DNA of 64,000 nucleotides. It comes from DATLMR01 sp035634255 (GTDB taxonomy: Bacteria > Acidobacteriota > Blastocatellia > UBA7656). Location of the stretch: NCBI GenBank assembly GCA_035634255.1, contig DASQDI010000033.1:5982-69981 (forward strand), in the 5' to 3' direction. A program made the position numbers and the translations under genes. Each line of letters starts with the position of its first letter. Within the stretch, counting starts at the first letter, position 1. Below are positions 1 to 8,997 of this stretch, piece by piece. The notes under the pieces are model-generated. The model saw only the letters and a program-made list of their open reading frames with translations. It did no database searches and was not told the origin of the DNA.

Positions 1-1248
1 GGGGGCACGCCCGACGGACCGTATGGAGTCACGACCAACCCGGCGGGGAACAGGGTGTTCGTCTCGCTCTTCGGCTCGAACACCGTCCCGACGAAAGCGC
101 AGCCCATAGATTATTCGCAGGTCGGGGACGGCCTCGTGCAGGTGTTCAACCGCGCTCTGGACGGCACGCTAACGTCGAGCGCGATGATCAACGTGGGCAA
201 GGGGCCGAGGTTCCTCGAACTCGTCTCCACAGGGACCGCCACGAAACTCTACGTCCCCTGCGGGGGCGACGACCGCGTCGATGTGATCGACGTGAACACC
301 AACACCAAGACCAGGGAGATAGCAGTCGGGGACGACCCGTCCAGCTGCGTGACGGCGCTTTCGGGCGTCAAGCTCTACGTGACGAACTTCGGAGACGGCA
401 CGATCTCCGTGATAAACACGAGGACCGACCAGAAGATCAAAGACATCCCGGTCCCGACCTTCATCCCGCCGGGCTCGACGACTCCGGTGACGGCCCGCAA
501 CCCGTGGAAGGCGGCCGTCTCCCCCATCAACGGGAACCTCTACGTCACCTACTGGGGGACCGTGGGGGACGTGGAGCCGAACGGGGTCATAATCGAGATA
601 GATGCCTGCTCGGACGAAGTGGTCCGCGCGATCATGGATGATTCGACGCGCGGCACCCCCCCGGGGGCCGAAGGCGGCGGGGGCGGGCCGTTCGGCATCG
701 CTTCCTTCTTCGGCCCCGGCTTCAACGGGCAGCCGTCCCTGATTTATACCAATGATGGAGCGGGAGTCATCGGCGCGATAGACGCGCGCACCGATCAGGT
801 TATATCGGCCCCGCACATAACGTCATGCCCCAGGCCGCGCGACCTAGCTTGCGCAAGAATAAGTGGCGACAGAACCATCGCGTACGTAGCGTGCGGCCTA
901 CCCCATAATTCCGTCCTCACCATCAATGTCCCCGCGCGCGCTGAGAACATATCGAGCGTCCCGGTGATCGAAGAGCTCGAAGCGGGCAACAAGCTGCGCG
1001 TACTGGGGCGCAACTTCTTGCCCGGGGCGCGCATTCAGGTGATAGATCCCGTGACGGGCGAGTGCGTAGCTTTCACCCGCGCGGCGAAGGTTAAGAAGAG
1101 AGGCACCGTCATCGTTCAGAAAGGCACGCTCGCCGACGGGCGCAGCCTGAGGGATGTCGATCTCACGCTCATACGGGTGATCAACCCCGACCAGACGGTC
1201 CGCCTCCTCTTCCCGGCCGGCCTGACGAGGCCCGCGCCTGAAAACTGA
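1..1248 (+). CDS. Secreted beta-propeller (YncE-like) protein, 5'-truncated by window edge
   Basis: The reading frame is open from base 1, so the true start lies outside the window. A GTG at 55 exists but nothing marks it as the start. The protein shows repeated propeller-blade sequences (KLYVPCGGDDRVDVIDVNT, KLYVTNFGDGTISVINTRT, NLYVTYWGTVG) typical of YncE/lactonase-like propellers. It ends in an IPT/TIG-like segment (VIEELEAGNKLRVLGRNF). Such proteins are usually exported and either bind ligands or are of unknown function. The ligand cannot be read from the sequence. The fold assignment is good, the function is not known. Confidence 0.75.
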   Translation, partial: GGTPDGPYGVTTNPAGNRVFVSLFGSNTVPTKAQPIDYSQVGDGLVQVFNRALDGTLTSSAMINVGKGPRFLELVSTGTATKLYVPCGGDDRVDVIDVNTNTKTREIAVGDDPSSCVTALSGVKLYVTNFGDGTISVINTRTDQKIKDIPVPTFIPPGSTTPVTARNPWKAAVSPINGNLYVTYWGTVGDVEPNGVIIEIDACSDEVVRAIMDDSTRGTPPGAEGGGGGPFGIASFFGPGFNGQPSLIYTNDGAGVIGAIDARTDQVISAPHITSCPRPRDLACARISGDRTIAYVACGLPHNSVLTINVPARAENISSVPVIEELEAGNKLRVLGRNFLPGARIQVIDPVTGECVAFTRAAKVKKRGTVIVQKGTLADGRSLRDVDLTLIRVINPDQTVRLLFPAGLTRPAPEN

Positions 1249-1311
1249 GCCACCCACAATCCGGCTCATTGGTCGATTGACAACTTGCTGGTCCGATGAA
1301 TCAATAGATCA

Positions 1312-2253
1312 ATGAGCCGGAGTTATACTTTCCGAATCACCCAAGAAGAGGCGGGGCGGAGGCTTGACGAATTCCTGGCCTCGCGCTTCGGCGGCCTCAG
1401 CCGCATGCGCATCGGGAGCCTGCTCGCGCGGGGCGCGTGCCGCGTGGGGGCGGGCCCCGGACTACCCGGCCATCGCCTCGCCCCCGGCGATCTGTTGGAG
1501 TTCACGATAGACGAGGCGGTCCCGTCGGCCATGCGGCCGGAGCCGATCCCGCTCGAAATAATCCACGAAGACGGCCACATTCTCGTCGTCGTCAAGCCGC
1601 CGGGCATGCTCGTCCACCCGACGAAAAGCGTCAAAAGCGGCACCCTCGCCAACGCGCTCACCTACCATCTGAACCGCGACTTCTACGCCGGTTCCGCCGC
1701 GCCCGGGGCCGACCACGAAGCCGCGGACGAAGCGCTCGACCTGGTCCGGCCGGGTCTGGTACACAGACTTGATAGGGCGACATCCGGGCTCATGGTGATA
1801 GCCCGCACGCCCCGCGCTCTCTCCGTGCTCTCGCGCCACTTTCACCGGAGGCTGGTGGAGAAGCGATACCTCGCCATCGTGCGCGGGCGCGTGCCCGGAC
1901 CGGCGGGCGCGATCCGCGCGCCCATCGGCCGCGACCCGGACCGCAGGCCGCAGTGGGGGGTGACGGAGAGCGGCAAGCCATCGGAGACGAGGTTTCAGGT
2001 CCTCGACCGGGGCGCGGGCGCGACGCTCGTCGAGCTTGAGCCGGTCACGGGCCGGACAAACCAACTGCGCATCCACATGGCCCACGCGGGACACCCGATC
2101 ATCGGGGACGGGATGTACGGGGAGCCCGGCCCCCGGCTCTGCCTCCATGCGTGGCGCCTGGCCTTCCACCACCCGGCCGGCGGCGGGTGGGTTGAGTTCA
2201 CCTCGCCACTGCCGCGCGACGTAAAAGAAGCATTACTGACCTCTGGCCCCTGA
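1312..2253 (+). CDS. rluD: RluA/RluD-family 23S rRNA pseudouridine synthase
   Basis: A 313-residue protein with an N-terminal S4-type RNA-binding segment (RLDEFLASRFGGLSRMRI). It is followed by the RluA catalytic domain with the HRLDRATSGLM motif, whose Asp is the catalytic nucleophile, and the GRTNQLRIHMAHAGHPI block. Family members isomerise uridines in rRNA or tRNA. RluD is the closest architecture, because S4 plus catalytic domain fits RluC/RluD, but the exact target uridine is inferred only. The stop codon lies inside a degenerate copy of the CTGACC-type repeat described at 2236-2270. Length is normal for RluD. Confidence 0.88.
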   Translation: MSRSYTFRITQEEAGRRLDEFLASRFGGLSRMRIGSLLARGACRVGAGPGLPGHRLAPGDLLEFTIDEAVPSAMRPEPIPLEIIHEDGHILVVVKPPGMLVHPTKSVKSGTLANALTYHLNRDFYAGSAAPGADHEAADEALDLVRPGLVHRLDRATSGLMVIARTPRALSVLSRHFHRRLVEKRYLAIVRGRVPGPAGAIRAPIGRDPDRRPQWGVTESGKPSETRFQVLDRGAGATLVELEPVTGRTNQLRIHMAHAGHPIIGDGMYGEPGPRLCLHAWRLAFHHPAGGGWVEFTSPLPRDVKEALLTSGP

Positions 2254-2270
2254 CCCCCGGCCCCTGCTAC
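2236..2270. repeat. Degenerate end of the GGTCAG/CTGACC intergenic repeat
   Basis: The stretch has the CTGACC...CCCCTGACCCCC pattern and ends in CCCCTGCTACT, as in the 3' end of the full element at 32168-32333. Only one end is present. It overlaps the rluD stop codon and lies about 45 bp upstream of thrS. It may be a remnant terminal repeat or a convergent pyrimidine-rich sequence. Confidence 0.5.
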
Positions 2271-2313
2271 TATACCTCTTCGCGTAGACTGCACGGATAG
2301 ACCGAGGAAACCA

Positions 2314-4095
2314 ATGGCTAACGATTTTCAAAGCGATCAGGATTTTGCGCTCGGGCCGGAAGACTTCCCGTCCGAGCATGAGTACAAGCTGCACTGTCTG
2401 AAGCATTCGACTTCTCACATCATGGCTTCGGCCGTTCAGCAGATGTTCCCGGAGGTGAAGTTCGGCATAGGCCCTCCGATCAAGAACGGGTTCTATTACG
2501 ACATGGATTTGCCGCGCCCGCTCACTCCTGAGGACCTCGAAGAGATTCAGGACCGCATGCGCGCGATCATCAAAGCGGGCGTCGAGTTCAGGCAGGAGAC
2601 GTGGGACAAAGAGAAGGCCCTGAAATTTTTCGGCGAGCGCGACCAGACCTACAAGGTCGAGCTGATCAACGGCCTCCCCGGAGACGTGGTCTCGACCTAC
2701 AGCATAGGCGACTTCACGGACCTCTGCGCCGGCCCGCACGTCCGCCGCACCAGCCAGTGCAAGCACTTCAGGCTCACTTCAATCGCGGGCGCTTACTGGC
2801 GCGGCAGCGAGAAGAACCCGATGCTCCAGCGCATCTACGGCACCGTGTGGCCGACCAGGGAAGAGCTCGACCTGTACCTGCATAATATCGAGGAGGCGCG
2901 CAAGCGCGACCACCGCAAGGTGGGCCGCGAGCTCGACCTCTTCATGACCCACGAATGGGCTCCCGGAGCCACTTTCTGGCTGCCCAAGGGCACGATCATC
3001 TACCAGACGCTTCAGAGCAAGATGCGCCGCCTGCTCTCGCGCAACGGGTACGTCGAGGTCAAGGCCCCGCTCGTGGCGAGCGCCGAGTTGTTCAAGACTT
3101 CCGGCCACTGGGAGCATTACAAGGATGACATGTTCGTCTTCGAAGACAGCGAGGGGAAGCCCTACGGCCTGAAGCCCATGAACTGTCCGGGGCACATGCT
3201 GATCTTCGGGGCGAAGCGCCGCAGCTACCGCGAGCTGCCCCTGCGCCTCGCCGAAGAGAGCGTGCTGCACCGCAACGAGCGGACGGGCGCGCTCGCGGGG
3301 CTCACCCGCGTCAGGCAGTTCCAGCAGGACGACGCCCACATATTCATCACCGAGGACCAGATCACCGAGGAGGTGACGAAGGTAATCAGCCTGGTGAGCC
3401 GGGTCTACAGGGCCCTGGGGCTCTCCTACCGCTTCGTACTCAGCACGCGCAACGAAGAGAAGTTCATGGGCGAGGTGGAGGTGTGGGAGAAGGCCGAGGC
3501 TTCTTTGAGCTCGGCGCTAGAAGCAAACAACATCGAATACACGGTGGCCAAAGGCGACGCGGCCTTCTACGGCCCGAAGATAGACCAGCTCGTCGTCGAT
3601 TCGCTCAACCGCGAGCACCAGCTGGGCACGATTCAGGCCGACTTCCAGCTCCCGCGCAGCTTCGGCCTGAGCTACGTCAACGAGCACAACTCGGAGTCGG
3701 TCCCCGTGGTCATTCACCGCGCCATATACGGCTCGTTCGAGCGCTTCATCGGGATACTGATCGAGCACTTCGCGGGCGCGTTCCCGCTCTGGCTCTCGCC
3801 CGTGCAGGCGAGGATCCTGTCGATCTCCGAAAAGACGGTCGATTACGCGCGCGAAGTTTACGAGCGGCTGGCCGAGGCGGGCATCCGGGCGGAGCTCGAC
3901 GTGCGCGACGACAAGATCGGCGCGAAGATACGCGACGCCCAGCTTGAAAAAGTGCCTTACATGCTGATCACGGGCGCGAAGGAAGTCGAGTCGAGGGCCG
4001 TGGCGGTCCGCTCGCGAGACAAGGGCGACGAGGGGGCGGTGCCGCTCGACCAGTTCGTCGAACGCATCAGGTCCGAAGCCGACTTTGAATATTGA
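2314..4095 (+). CDS. thrS: Threonyl-tRNA synthetase lacking the TGS domain
   Basis: Charges tRNA-Thr in the cytoplasm. The 593-residue protein begins almost directly at the editing domain (HSTSH at about residue 30, matching the HxxxH site; DLCAGPH later). It continues through the class II core (LPKGTIIYQTL, MNCPGHMLIF, RTGALAGLTRVRQFQQDDAH) and the C-terminal anticodon-binding domain (VQARILSISEK to the end). Typical bacterial ThrRS is about 640 residues because a TGS domain of about 60 residues precedes the editing domain. Here the open frame upstream of the ATG reaches the rluD stop after only 20 codons, so no TGS fits. Catalytic and editing motifs look intact, so it should be functional. 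Confidence 0.96.
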   Translation: MANDFQSDQDFALGPEDFPSEHEYKLHCLKHSTSHIMASAVQQMFPEVKFGIGPPIKNGFYYDMDLPRPLTPEDLEEIQDRMRAIIKAGVEFRQETWDKEKALKFFGERDQTYKVELINGLPGDVVSTYSIGDFTDLCAGPHVRRTSQCKHFRLTSIAGAYWRGSEKNPMLQRIYGTVWPTREELDLYLHNIEEARKRDHRKVGRELDLFMTHEWAPGATFWLPKGTIIYQTLQSKMRRLLSRNGYVEVKAPLVASAELFKTSGHWEHYKDDMFVFEDSEGKPYGLKPMNCPGHMLIFGAKRRSYRELPLRLAEESVLHRNERTGALAGLTRVRQFQQDDAHIFITEDQITEEVTKVISLVSRVYRALGLSYRFVLSTRNEEKFMGEVEVWEKAEASLSSALEANNIEYTVAKGDAAFYGPKIDQLVVDSLNREHQLGTIQADFQLPRSFGLSYVNEHNSESVPVVIHRAIYGSFERFIGILIEHFAGAFPLWLSPVQARILSISEKTVDYAREVYERLAEAGIRAELDVRDDKIGAKIRDAQLEKVPYMLITGAKEVESRAVAVRSRDKGDEGAVPLDQFVERIRSEADFEY

Positions 4096-4226
4096 GGGGT
4101 CAGTGGTCGGAGGTCAGGGGCCAGTGCTGCTTCAGAAGGCTCCGGTCAATTCAAAAGGGATTCAATAAATAGAATCTCAAATGCTCCTTCCTTAGACTCT
4201 GACCCCCGACCACTGACCACCGACCC
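4096..4226. repeat. MITE-like intergenic element, copy A
   Basis: An element of about 131 bp fills the thrS-sua5 gap. Its left end (GGGGTCAGTGGTCGGAGGTC) is an imperfect inverted copy of its right end (CGACCACTGACCACCGACCC). The centre carries a GATTC...GAATC hairpin and the string AAATGCTCCTTCCTTAG. The same order of parts recurs at 32168-32333, with the centre nearly identical. It starts directly after the thrS stop and ends next to the sua5 start codon. Transposition or mobilisation is inferred from the shape only. Confidence 0.8.
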
Positions 4227-4228
4227 CT

Positions 4229-5239
4229 ATGTTCAAAATAGACCCAGACGATCCCGACGAGGGCGTTATCGCGCGGGCCGCTTCGATCATCCGAGAGGGC
4301 GGCCTGGTGGCTTTTCCGACGGAGACCGTGTACGGCCTGGGGGCCGACTCGATGAACGAGCGGGCCATAGGGCGCATATTCGAAGCGAAGGGCCGGCCCT
4401 CCGATAACCCCCTCATCGTCCACGTCGATGACCGAGAGAAGCTCGCGCGCGTGGCGGCCGAGGTGAGCGAGAAGGCCGAGAGGTTGATGGAGAAGTTCTG
4501 GCCCGGCCCGCTCACCCTCGTCCTGAAGCGCCGGCCCGAAGTCCCGCCCGCCGTCTCGGCGGGCCTCCCGACCGTGGCGGTCAGGATGCCCGCGAGCCGG
4601 ATCGCCCTCGCGCTGATACGTCACGCGCGGACACCCGTCGCGGCCCCGAGCGCCAACGCTTCCGGAAGGCCGAGCCCGACCAGCGCCTCGCACGTGCTCG
4701 CGGACCTCGGCGGACGAATCGACATGATCCTCGACGGGGGCGCGACCGACATAGGGATAGAGTCCACCGTGCTCGATGTCACGACCGACCCTCCCATCAT
4801 ACTCAGGCCCGGCTGGGTCACCGAGGAGAAGCTGGCGGGCACGATCGGCGCGCTCGGCCCGAAGGCCACCCCGGAGCGGATGGGGCGCTCGCCCGGCACG
4901 CGGCACCGCCACTACAGCCCGCGCGCGCGCGTGGCTCTGGTCGAAGCGGGCTCGCCCGCGATGGTAAAAGAGGCGTGTGAGAAGTACCTTAAAGAAGGCC
5001 CGGTCGGGTTCCTGGGTCACACGGACCCCGGCATAAGGGACGGGCGGTTCAACAAAATTATTCTGGGCGACAGCGCGGGCGATTACGCGCGCTCCATCTA
5101 TCGCGCCCTCCGCGAGCTGGACGAGAAGAACCCCTCGGTGATAGTCGTCGAAGGGATAGGCGAGGGCGGGGAGGGCGCGGCCGTGATGGACCGCCTCCGC
5201 CGCGCCGCCGAAGAGGTGAAATGGACATCGAATCGATAA
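4229..5239 (+). CDS. sua5: L-threonylcarbamoyladenylate synthase (Sua5 type)
   Basis: Makes threonylcarbamoyl-AMP from threonine, bicarbonate and ATP for t6A37 of ANN-decoding tRNAs. At 336 residues it is the long Sua5 form. An N-terminal YrdC-like catalytic domain carries GGLVAFPTETVYGLGADS, EAKGRPSDNPL and the APSANASGRPSPTSA block. A C-terminal Sua5 domain begins near the RHRHYSPRARVALVE segment (printed here as GTRHRHYSP). The start ATG sits directly after the repeat element, so its ribosome-binding site must lie in the repeat; none is obvious. The gene follows thrS and overlaps the next gene by 19 bp. Confidence 0.95.
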   Translation: MFKIDPDDPDEGVIARAASIIREGGLVAFPTETVYGLGADSMNERAIGRIFEAKGRPSDNPLIVHVDDREKLARVAAEVSEKAERLMEKFWPGPLTLVLKRRPEVPPAVSAGLPTVAVRMPASRIALALIRHARTPVAAPSANASGRPSPTSASHVLADLGGRIDMILDGGATDIGIESTVLDVTTDPPIILRPGWVTEEKLAGTIGALGPKATPERMGRSPGTRHRHYSPRARVALVEAGSPAMVKEACEKYLKEGPVGFLGHTDPGIRDGRFNKIILGDSAGDYARSIYRALRELDEKNPSVIVVEGIGEGGEGAAVMDRLRRAAEEVKWTSNR

Positions 5240-5586
5240 AAGACTATTGCCTCTCATTGCCGCACGCGACATCCGACATCCAGTGGGAGAACGACCTGCT
5301 CTTCCGGGTCGGCGGGAAGATATTCGCGGGGGTCGGGCTGGACGGGGCTTCGAGCGGCCACCTCTCTTTCAAGTGCACCCCGGAAGAGTTCTCGGAGCTG
5401 ATAGAAAGGGACGGGATAGTCCCGGCCCCGTACACTGCCAGGTACCACTGGGTCATGGTCGAGCGGTTCGACAGCCTTACGGCCGCCGAGGTCCGGAGGC
5501 TGATCGGGGATTCGTACGGGATGGTATTTGCAAAATTGCCTAAAAAAGTTAAAGCTACATTAAAGCAGAGCGAACAAGCGGTCTGA
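5221..5586 (+). CDS. MmcQ/YjbR-family protein
   Basis: A 121-residue protein matching the MmcQ/YjbR double-wing family from end to end: YCLSLPHATSDIQW near the N-terminus, VGGKIFAGV, LSFKC, and the HWVMVERF and LPKKVKATL blocks. Family members have a CyaY-like fold and are suspected to bind DNA, but the function is not established. The ATG lies within the end of sua5, with GAGGTG seven bases upstream as a plausible ribosome-binding site, so translation is likely coupled. No catalytic residues can be named. Confidence 0.85.
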   Translation: MDIESIKDYCLSLPHATSDIQWENDLLFRVGGKIFAGVGLDGASSGHLSFKCTPEEFSELIERDGIVPAPYTARYHWVMVERFDSLTAAEVRRLIGDSYGMVFAKLPKKVKATLKQSEQAV

Positions 5587-5682
5587 TCTTTAGTTCTCCC
5601 CGCGCGGTGCCGGACGCGGTCACGCGAAGCGGACGGGAGCGGGTAATCGCCGCCCTTCATAATTCAAGTTGGCAGGAGAAAA

Positions 5683-6858
5683 ATGCAAGCACTGAAAAAA
5701 CCGGACCTGACCGAAGACGGGTTGCAGTTCGTGGACGACGAGCCCGAGCCGCGCGTGGGACACTCGGACGTGAAGATTCGCGTGCTGGCCGCGTCGATCT
5801 GCGGGACGGACCAGAGCATCTATCAGATCACCTCGCGCCCCGGCATGCGCGACGAGATGCTCAGCTACAACGGGGGGGAGGTCGGCAGGTACCAGCCGAT
5901 CATCGTGGGCCATGAATTCTGCGGCGAAGTCGCGGAGGTAGGCGAGGACGTGGACCCGAGCATCGCCCGCGTGGGCGATTACGTGACGAGCGAGATGCAC
6001 ATCAGCTGCGGCCACTGCCAGCAGTGCCGCACGGGGCAGCGCCACATCTGCAAGAACATCAGGGTCAAAGGCGTCCACCTCGACGGGGCTTTCGCCGACT
6101 ACGTCGTCGTGCCATACGAGAACGTCATCAACCTCGACCGGTTCGGGGGCCGCGAGGTCATCCCGCCCAGGTTCGGGGCGTTCCTCGACGCGCTCGGCAA
6201 CGGCGTGCACACGGTCATGGAGGGTGACGTCGCCGGGAAGACGGTCGCCATACTCGGGTGCGGCGCGCAGGGCCTTATGGCCACGGCCGTCGCGCGCACG
6301 CTCGGCGCGACGCGGATATACGTCACCGACTTTTCGAACCCGCGCGGGGGCTTCGACGCGGGCAGGCTCGCCTCCAGGTTCCAGACCGCCCGCGAGCTTG
6401 GGGCCGACTTCTGCTTCGACACGAATGAAGAGGCCGCGCCCGGGCAGCGCAAAGAGTTGTTCGAGCGGGCGCGGGACGAGCATGGCGGGGGCATCGACGT
6501 GGTGCTTGAGATGAGCGGGGCGGAAGCCGCCTACAACGACGCGGGGGCGATGGTCAAAAACGGCGGGCAGATTCTCCTGCTGGGAATCCCCGCGCGCCCG
6601 CTCCGCTCGTTCGACTTCGGCAAGTACGCGGTCTGGAAGGGCGTGACCCTCCGCGGTATATTCGGGCGCCGGATGTTCGAGACCTGGTACGCCATGCTCG
6701 ACATGCTGGCGACCGAGAGCTCGGGCCTTAAAGCGAAGATCGAGAAGATCATCGCGAGGGAGACCGTGCCGCTTTCGAGCTTCGAGCGCGGCTTCGAGCT
6801 GGTCCGCACGCACGAGGCGGTGAAGCTCCTCCTCGTGCCGGACGGGGCGAAAAAATAA
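5683..6858 (+). CDS. tdh: L-threonine 3-dehydrogenase-like zinc alcohol dehydrogenase
   Basis: Oxidises threonine to 2-amino-3-ketobutyrate with NAD. A 391-residue medium-chain dehydrogenase: catalytic zinc ligands C40 (SICGTD) and H77/E78 (GHEFCGEV), a structural-zinc cysteine cluster (CGHCQQCRTGQRHIC), the TDH-like DALGNGVHT segment, and a Rossmann GCGAQG motif. It is about 50 residues longer than E. coli Tdh, partly through an insertion around residues 48-70. The start follows GGCAGGAGAAAA, a good ribosome-binding site. The kbl gene begins 10 bp downstream, which is the classical tdh-kbl pairing and the strongest evidence for substrate. Another secondary alcohol substrate is possible without that context. 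Confidence 0.85.
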   Translation: MQALKKPDLTEDGLQFVDDEPEPRVGHSDVKIRVLAASICGTDQSIYQITSRPGMRDEMLSYNGGEVGRYQPIIVGHEFCGEVAEVGEDVDPSIARVGDYVTSEMHISCGHCQQCRTGQRHICKNIRVKGVHLDGAFADYVVVPYENVINLDRFGGREVIPPRFGAFLDALGNGVHTVMEGDVAGKTVAILGCGAQGLMATAVARTLGATRIYVTDFSNPRGGFDAGRLASRFQTARELGADFCFDTNEEAAPGQRKELFERARDEHGGGIDVVLEMSGAEAAYNDAGAMVKNGGQILLLGIPARPLRSFDFGKYAVWKGVTLRGIFGRRMFETWYAMLDMLATESSGLKAKIEKIIARETVPLSSFERGFELVRTHEAVKLLLVPDGAKK

Positions 6859-6868
6859 GGAGAGGCGA

Positions 6869-8098
6869 ATGGACCTGAACGAACTTTACTCGACGCTCGA
6901 CCGCGAGCTCGGGAAGATCAAAGAGGCGAAGACTTTCAAGTACGAAGTGCCGCTCGAAAGCGAGCAGGGCGGGAGGGTCACGGTCGCGGGGCGCGAGGCC
7001 GTCATGCTCGCGTCGAACAATTACGTGGGGCTGTCCAACCACCCGCGCATCAAAGAGGCCGCCCACCGCGCGCTCGACGAGTGGGGCTACGGGATGGCCT
7101 CGGTCCGGTTCCTCTGCGGCACGGAGCCGATACACTTCGAGCTTGAGCGCCGCATAGCCCGGTTCGTCGGGTGCGAGGCCGCCATACTGCACTCGTCCTG
7201 CTTCGCGGCGAACGAGGCATTCTTCTCGGCCCTGATCTCGAACGACTTCGGCCAGCAGGGCTACCAGGACGCGATCTACAGCGACCAGTTGAATCACGCG
7301 AGCATCATAGACGGGGTGAGGCTCTGCCGCGCCATCGTTAAGCAGACCGCCTCGCGGCTCTACCCGAACGGGGACGTGGGCCGCCTGAAAGAGATGCTCG
7401 AAGAGGACCGCGACAAGAATTACCGCATCAAAATCATCGCCACCGACGGGGTCTTCTCGATGGAAGGGCACCTCGCGCCCCTGCCCGCGCTCGTGCAGCT
7501 CGCGCGAGAGCACAACGCCCTGCTGATGGTGGACGAGTCGCACGCGACCGGCGTGCTCGGGAAGACCGGCCGGGGCACCCACGAAGACCTCGACGTGTTC
7601 GGGGAGATCGACGTGATCACGGGCACGTTCGGCAAAGCTCTCGGGGGCGCGTCGGGCGGCTTCATCGCCGGTCGCGCGTCGCTCATAGAGTTCCTGCGGC
7701 AGAAGTCGCGGCCCTACACCTTCTCGAACACCGTCCCGCCCGCGGTGGTCGCCGGGTCCATCGCGGCCCTCGACCTGCTCGAAAGCGACCCCTCGATAGT
7801 GACGCGCCTGCACGAGAACACGGACTACTTCCGGCGCGAGATAGTCGGCCTCGGGTTCAGGATCATCGAAGGCCGCCACCCGATTGTGCCCATTATGTTG
7901 GGCGAGGCCGCGATAGCCCAGGACATGAGCCGCGAGCTTCTCGACGAAGGCGTGTACATCAAGGGGCTGTGGTACCCGGTCGTCCCCAAGGGCGAAGCGC
8001 GGTTGCGAGCGCAGATCTCGGCCGCGCACACGCGCGACGACCTCGACCGCGCTCTCGACTCGTTCAGCAAGGTCGGCAAGCGGCTCGGGGTGATCTGA
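6869..8098 (+). CDS. kbl: Glycine C-acetyltransferase (2-amino-3-ketobutyrate CoA ligase)
   Basis: A PLP enzyme that cleaves 2-amino-3-ketobutyrate with CoA to glycine and acetyl-CoA, completing the Tdh route. The 409 residues carry the alpha-oxoamine synthase features: SNNYVGLSNHP near the N-terminus, YGMASVRFLCGT, the VDESHATGVLG block with the PLP-contacting Asp and His, and TGTFGKALGG with the Schiff-base lysine at K256. AON synthase (BioF) and other alpha-oxoamine synthases share these motifs. The tight position behind a tdh-like gene, with GGAGAGGCGA as ribosome-binding site, favours Kbl. Confidence 0.92.
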   Translation: MDLNELYSTLDRELGKIKEAKTFKYEVPLESEQGGRVTVAGREAVMLASNNYVGLSNHPRIKEAAHRALDEWGYGMASVRFLCGTEPIHFELERRIARFVGCEAAILHSSCFAANEAFFSALISNDFGQQGYQDAIYSDQLNHASIIDGVRLCRAIVKQTASRLYPNGDVGRLKEMLEEDRDKNYRIKIIATDGVFSMEGHLAPLPALVQLAREHNALLMVDESHATGVLGKTGRGTHEDLDVFGEIDVITGTFGKALGGASGGFIAGRASLIEFLRQKSRPYTFSNTVPPAVVAGSIAALDLLESDPSIVTRLHENTDYFRREIVGLGFRIIEGRHPIVPIMLGEAAIAQDMSRELLDEGVYIKGLWYPVVPKGEARLRAQISAAHTRDDLDRALDSFSKVGKRLGVI

Positions 8099-8141
8099 GG
8101 TGATCCGGGAGGAGCCCGCTTGCGAAACCTGCAAGTCGAAT

Positions 8142-8202
8142 CTGAAATCGCGTTCTGCTGGTAGCCCTGATTTGAAAGGCGCTATCCAGCACTCGATTTC
8201 AG
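8142..8202. repeat. Long interrupted hairpin between kbl and the next gene
   Basis: CTGAAATCG at 8142-8150 pairs with CGATTTCAG at 8194-8202. Inside it TGCTGGTAGC at 8156-8165 pairs with GCTATCCAGCA at 8181-8191, with one bulged base. There is no T-run, so it is not a standard intrinsic terminator. It could end or protect the tdh-kbl transcript. Confidence 0.5.
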
Positions 8203-8221
8203 TTCCCGTTCGGAGGCAGTT

Positions 8222-8866
8222 ATGAAAGCTCTGAGGATTGCAGCTTTGATTCTTTCGGTCGCCGCGGGCTCGGCCGCCATGCCTTCCTCCCCGGCTCAGG
8301 ACGCGACCGGCGTGACCGTGACCAAGCTAAGCTGGAATAAGTACGAGTCCAGGACGTGGGACAGGCAGGACTTCAGCGGCGGCACGCCCGAGGCCAGCGA
8401 TACGGCCGGGGCCCCGAAGGACCAGCCTTCCAACCCCCGCCAGCCCGTCGCGGGCCAGAACGACCTTGAGAATAAGAGCGCCCGCTCGAACCAGCAGCCC
8501 AGGAACAGGTCGCCGAGAGTCTCGGGGCTCAGCCTGCCGCGCGTCTTCGAAGGCTATCAGTACCACGCGACTTTCAAAAACACCGGCACGAAGACCGTCA
8601 AGTCCATAACGTGGAATTACATCTTCACCGACCCCAACACCGGGAAGGAAGCGGGACGCCACACCTTCATCAGCGAGAAGAAGATTCGCCCTGGGAAAGA
8701 GGTCGACCTCGCCGAGGTGAGCAGGCGAGCGCCCACCTTAGTCGTCTCCGCCGACAAAGACTTCACCCAGAGGGCAGTGATCGACCGCATCGAATTCACG
8801 GATGGCTCAGTGTGGAACCGCCCGGCGGAGGAGCCGAGCAAAGACGGCCCGGCGAAAGATAATTAG
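8222..8866 (+). CDS. Secreted protein of unknown function
   Basis: A 214-residue protein with a clear signal peptide (MKALRIAALILSVAAGSAAM) and a probable cleavage near AMPSSPAQ. A proline/asparagine-rich linker covers residues of about 55-100. A C-terminal domain has FEGYQYHATFKNTGTKTV and ITWNYIFTDPNTG, which look like a beta-sandwich of the kind that describes added-on extracellular domains. The start follows TTCGGAGGCAGTT, a good ribosome-binding site. I do not recognise the family. Its neighbours give no functional hint beyond shared export with the M16 pair downstream. Confidence 0.75.
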   Translation: MKALRIAALILSVAAGSAAMPSSPAQDATGVTVTKLSWNKYESRTWDRQDFSGGTPEASDTAGAPKDQPSNPRQPVAGQNDLENKSARSNQQPRNRSPRVSGLSLPRVFEGYQYHATFKNTGTKTVKSITWNYIFTDPNTGKEAGRHTFISEKKIRPGKEVDLAEVSRRAPTLVVSADKDFTQRAVIDRIEFTDGSVWNRPAEEPSKDGPAKDN

Positions 8867-8997
8867 CCGGAGGCGCGTAACCGAATATTGGGGACGAAGC
8901 GACCCGATGAAGCGGCCGGACGGAGGCGGCTTCGGCGGGTCGCTTTATTCATTTCGAGGTGCTTTAATGAATCAGGCTCAAACCCATAAGTGAAATC

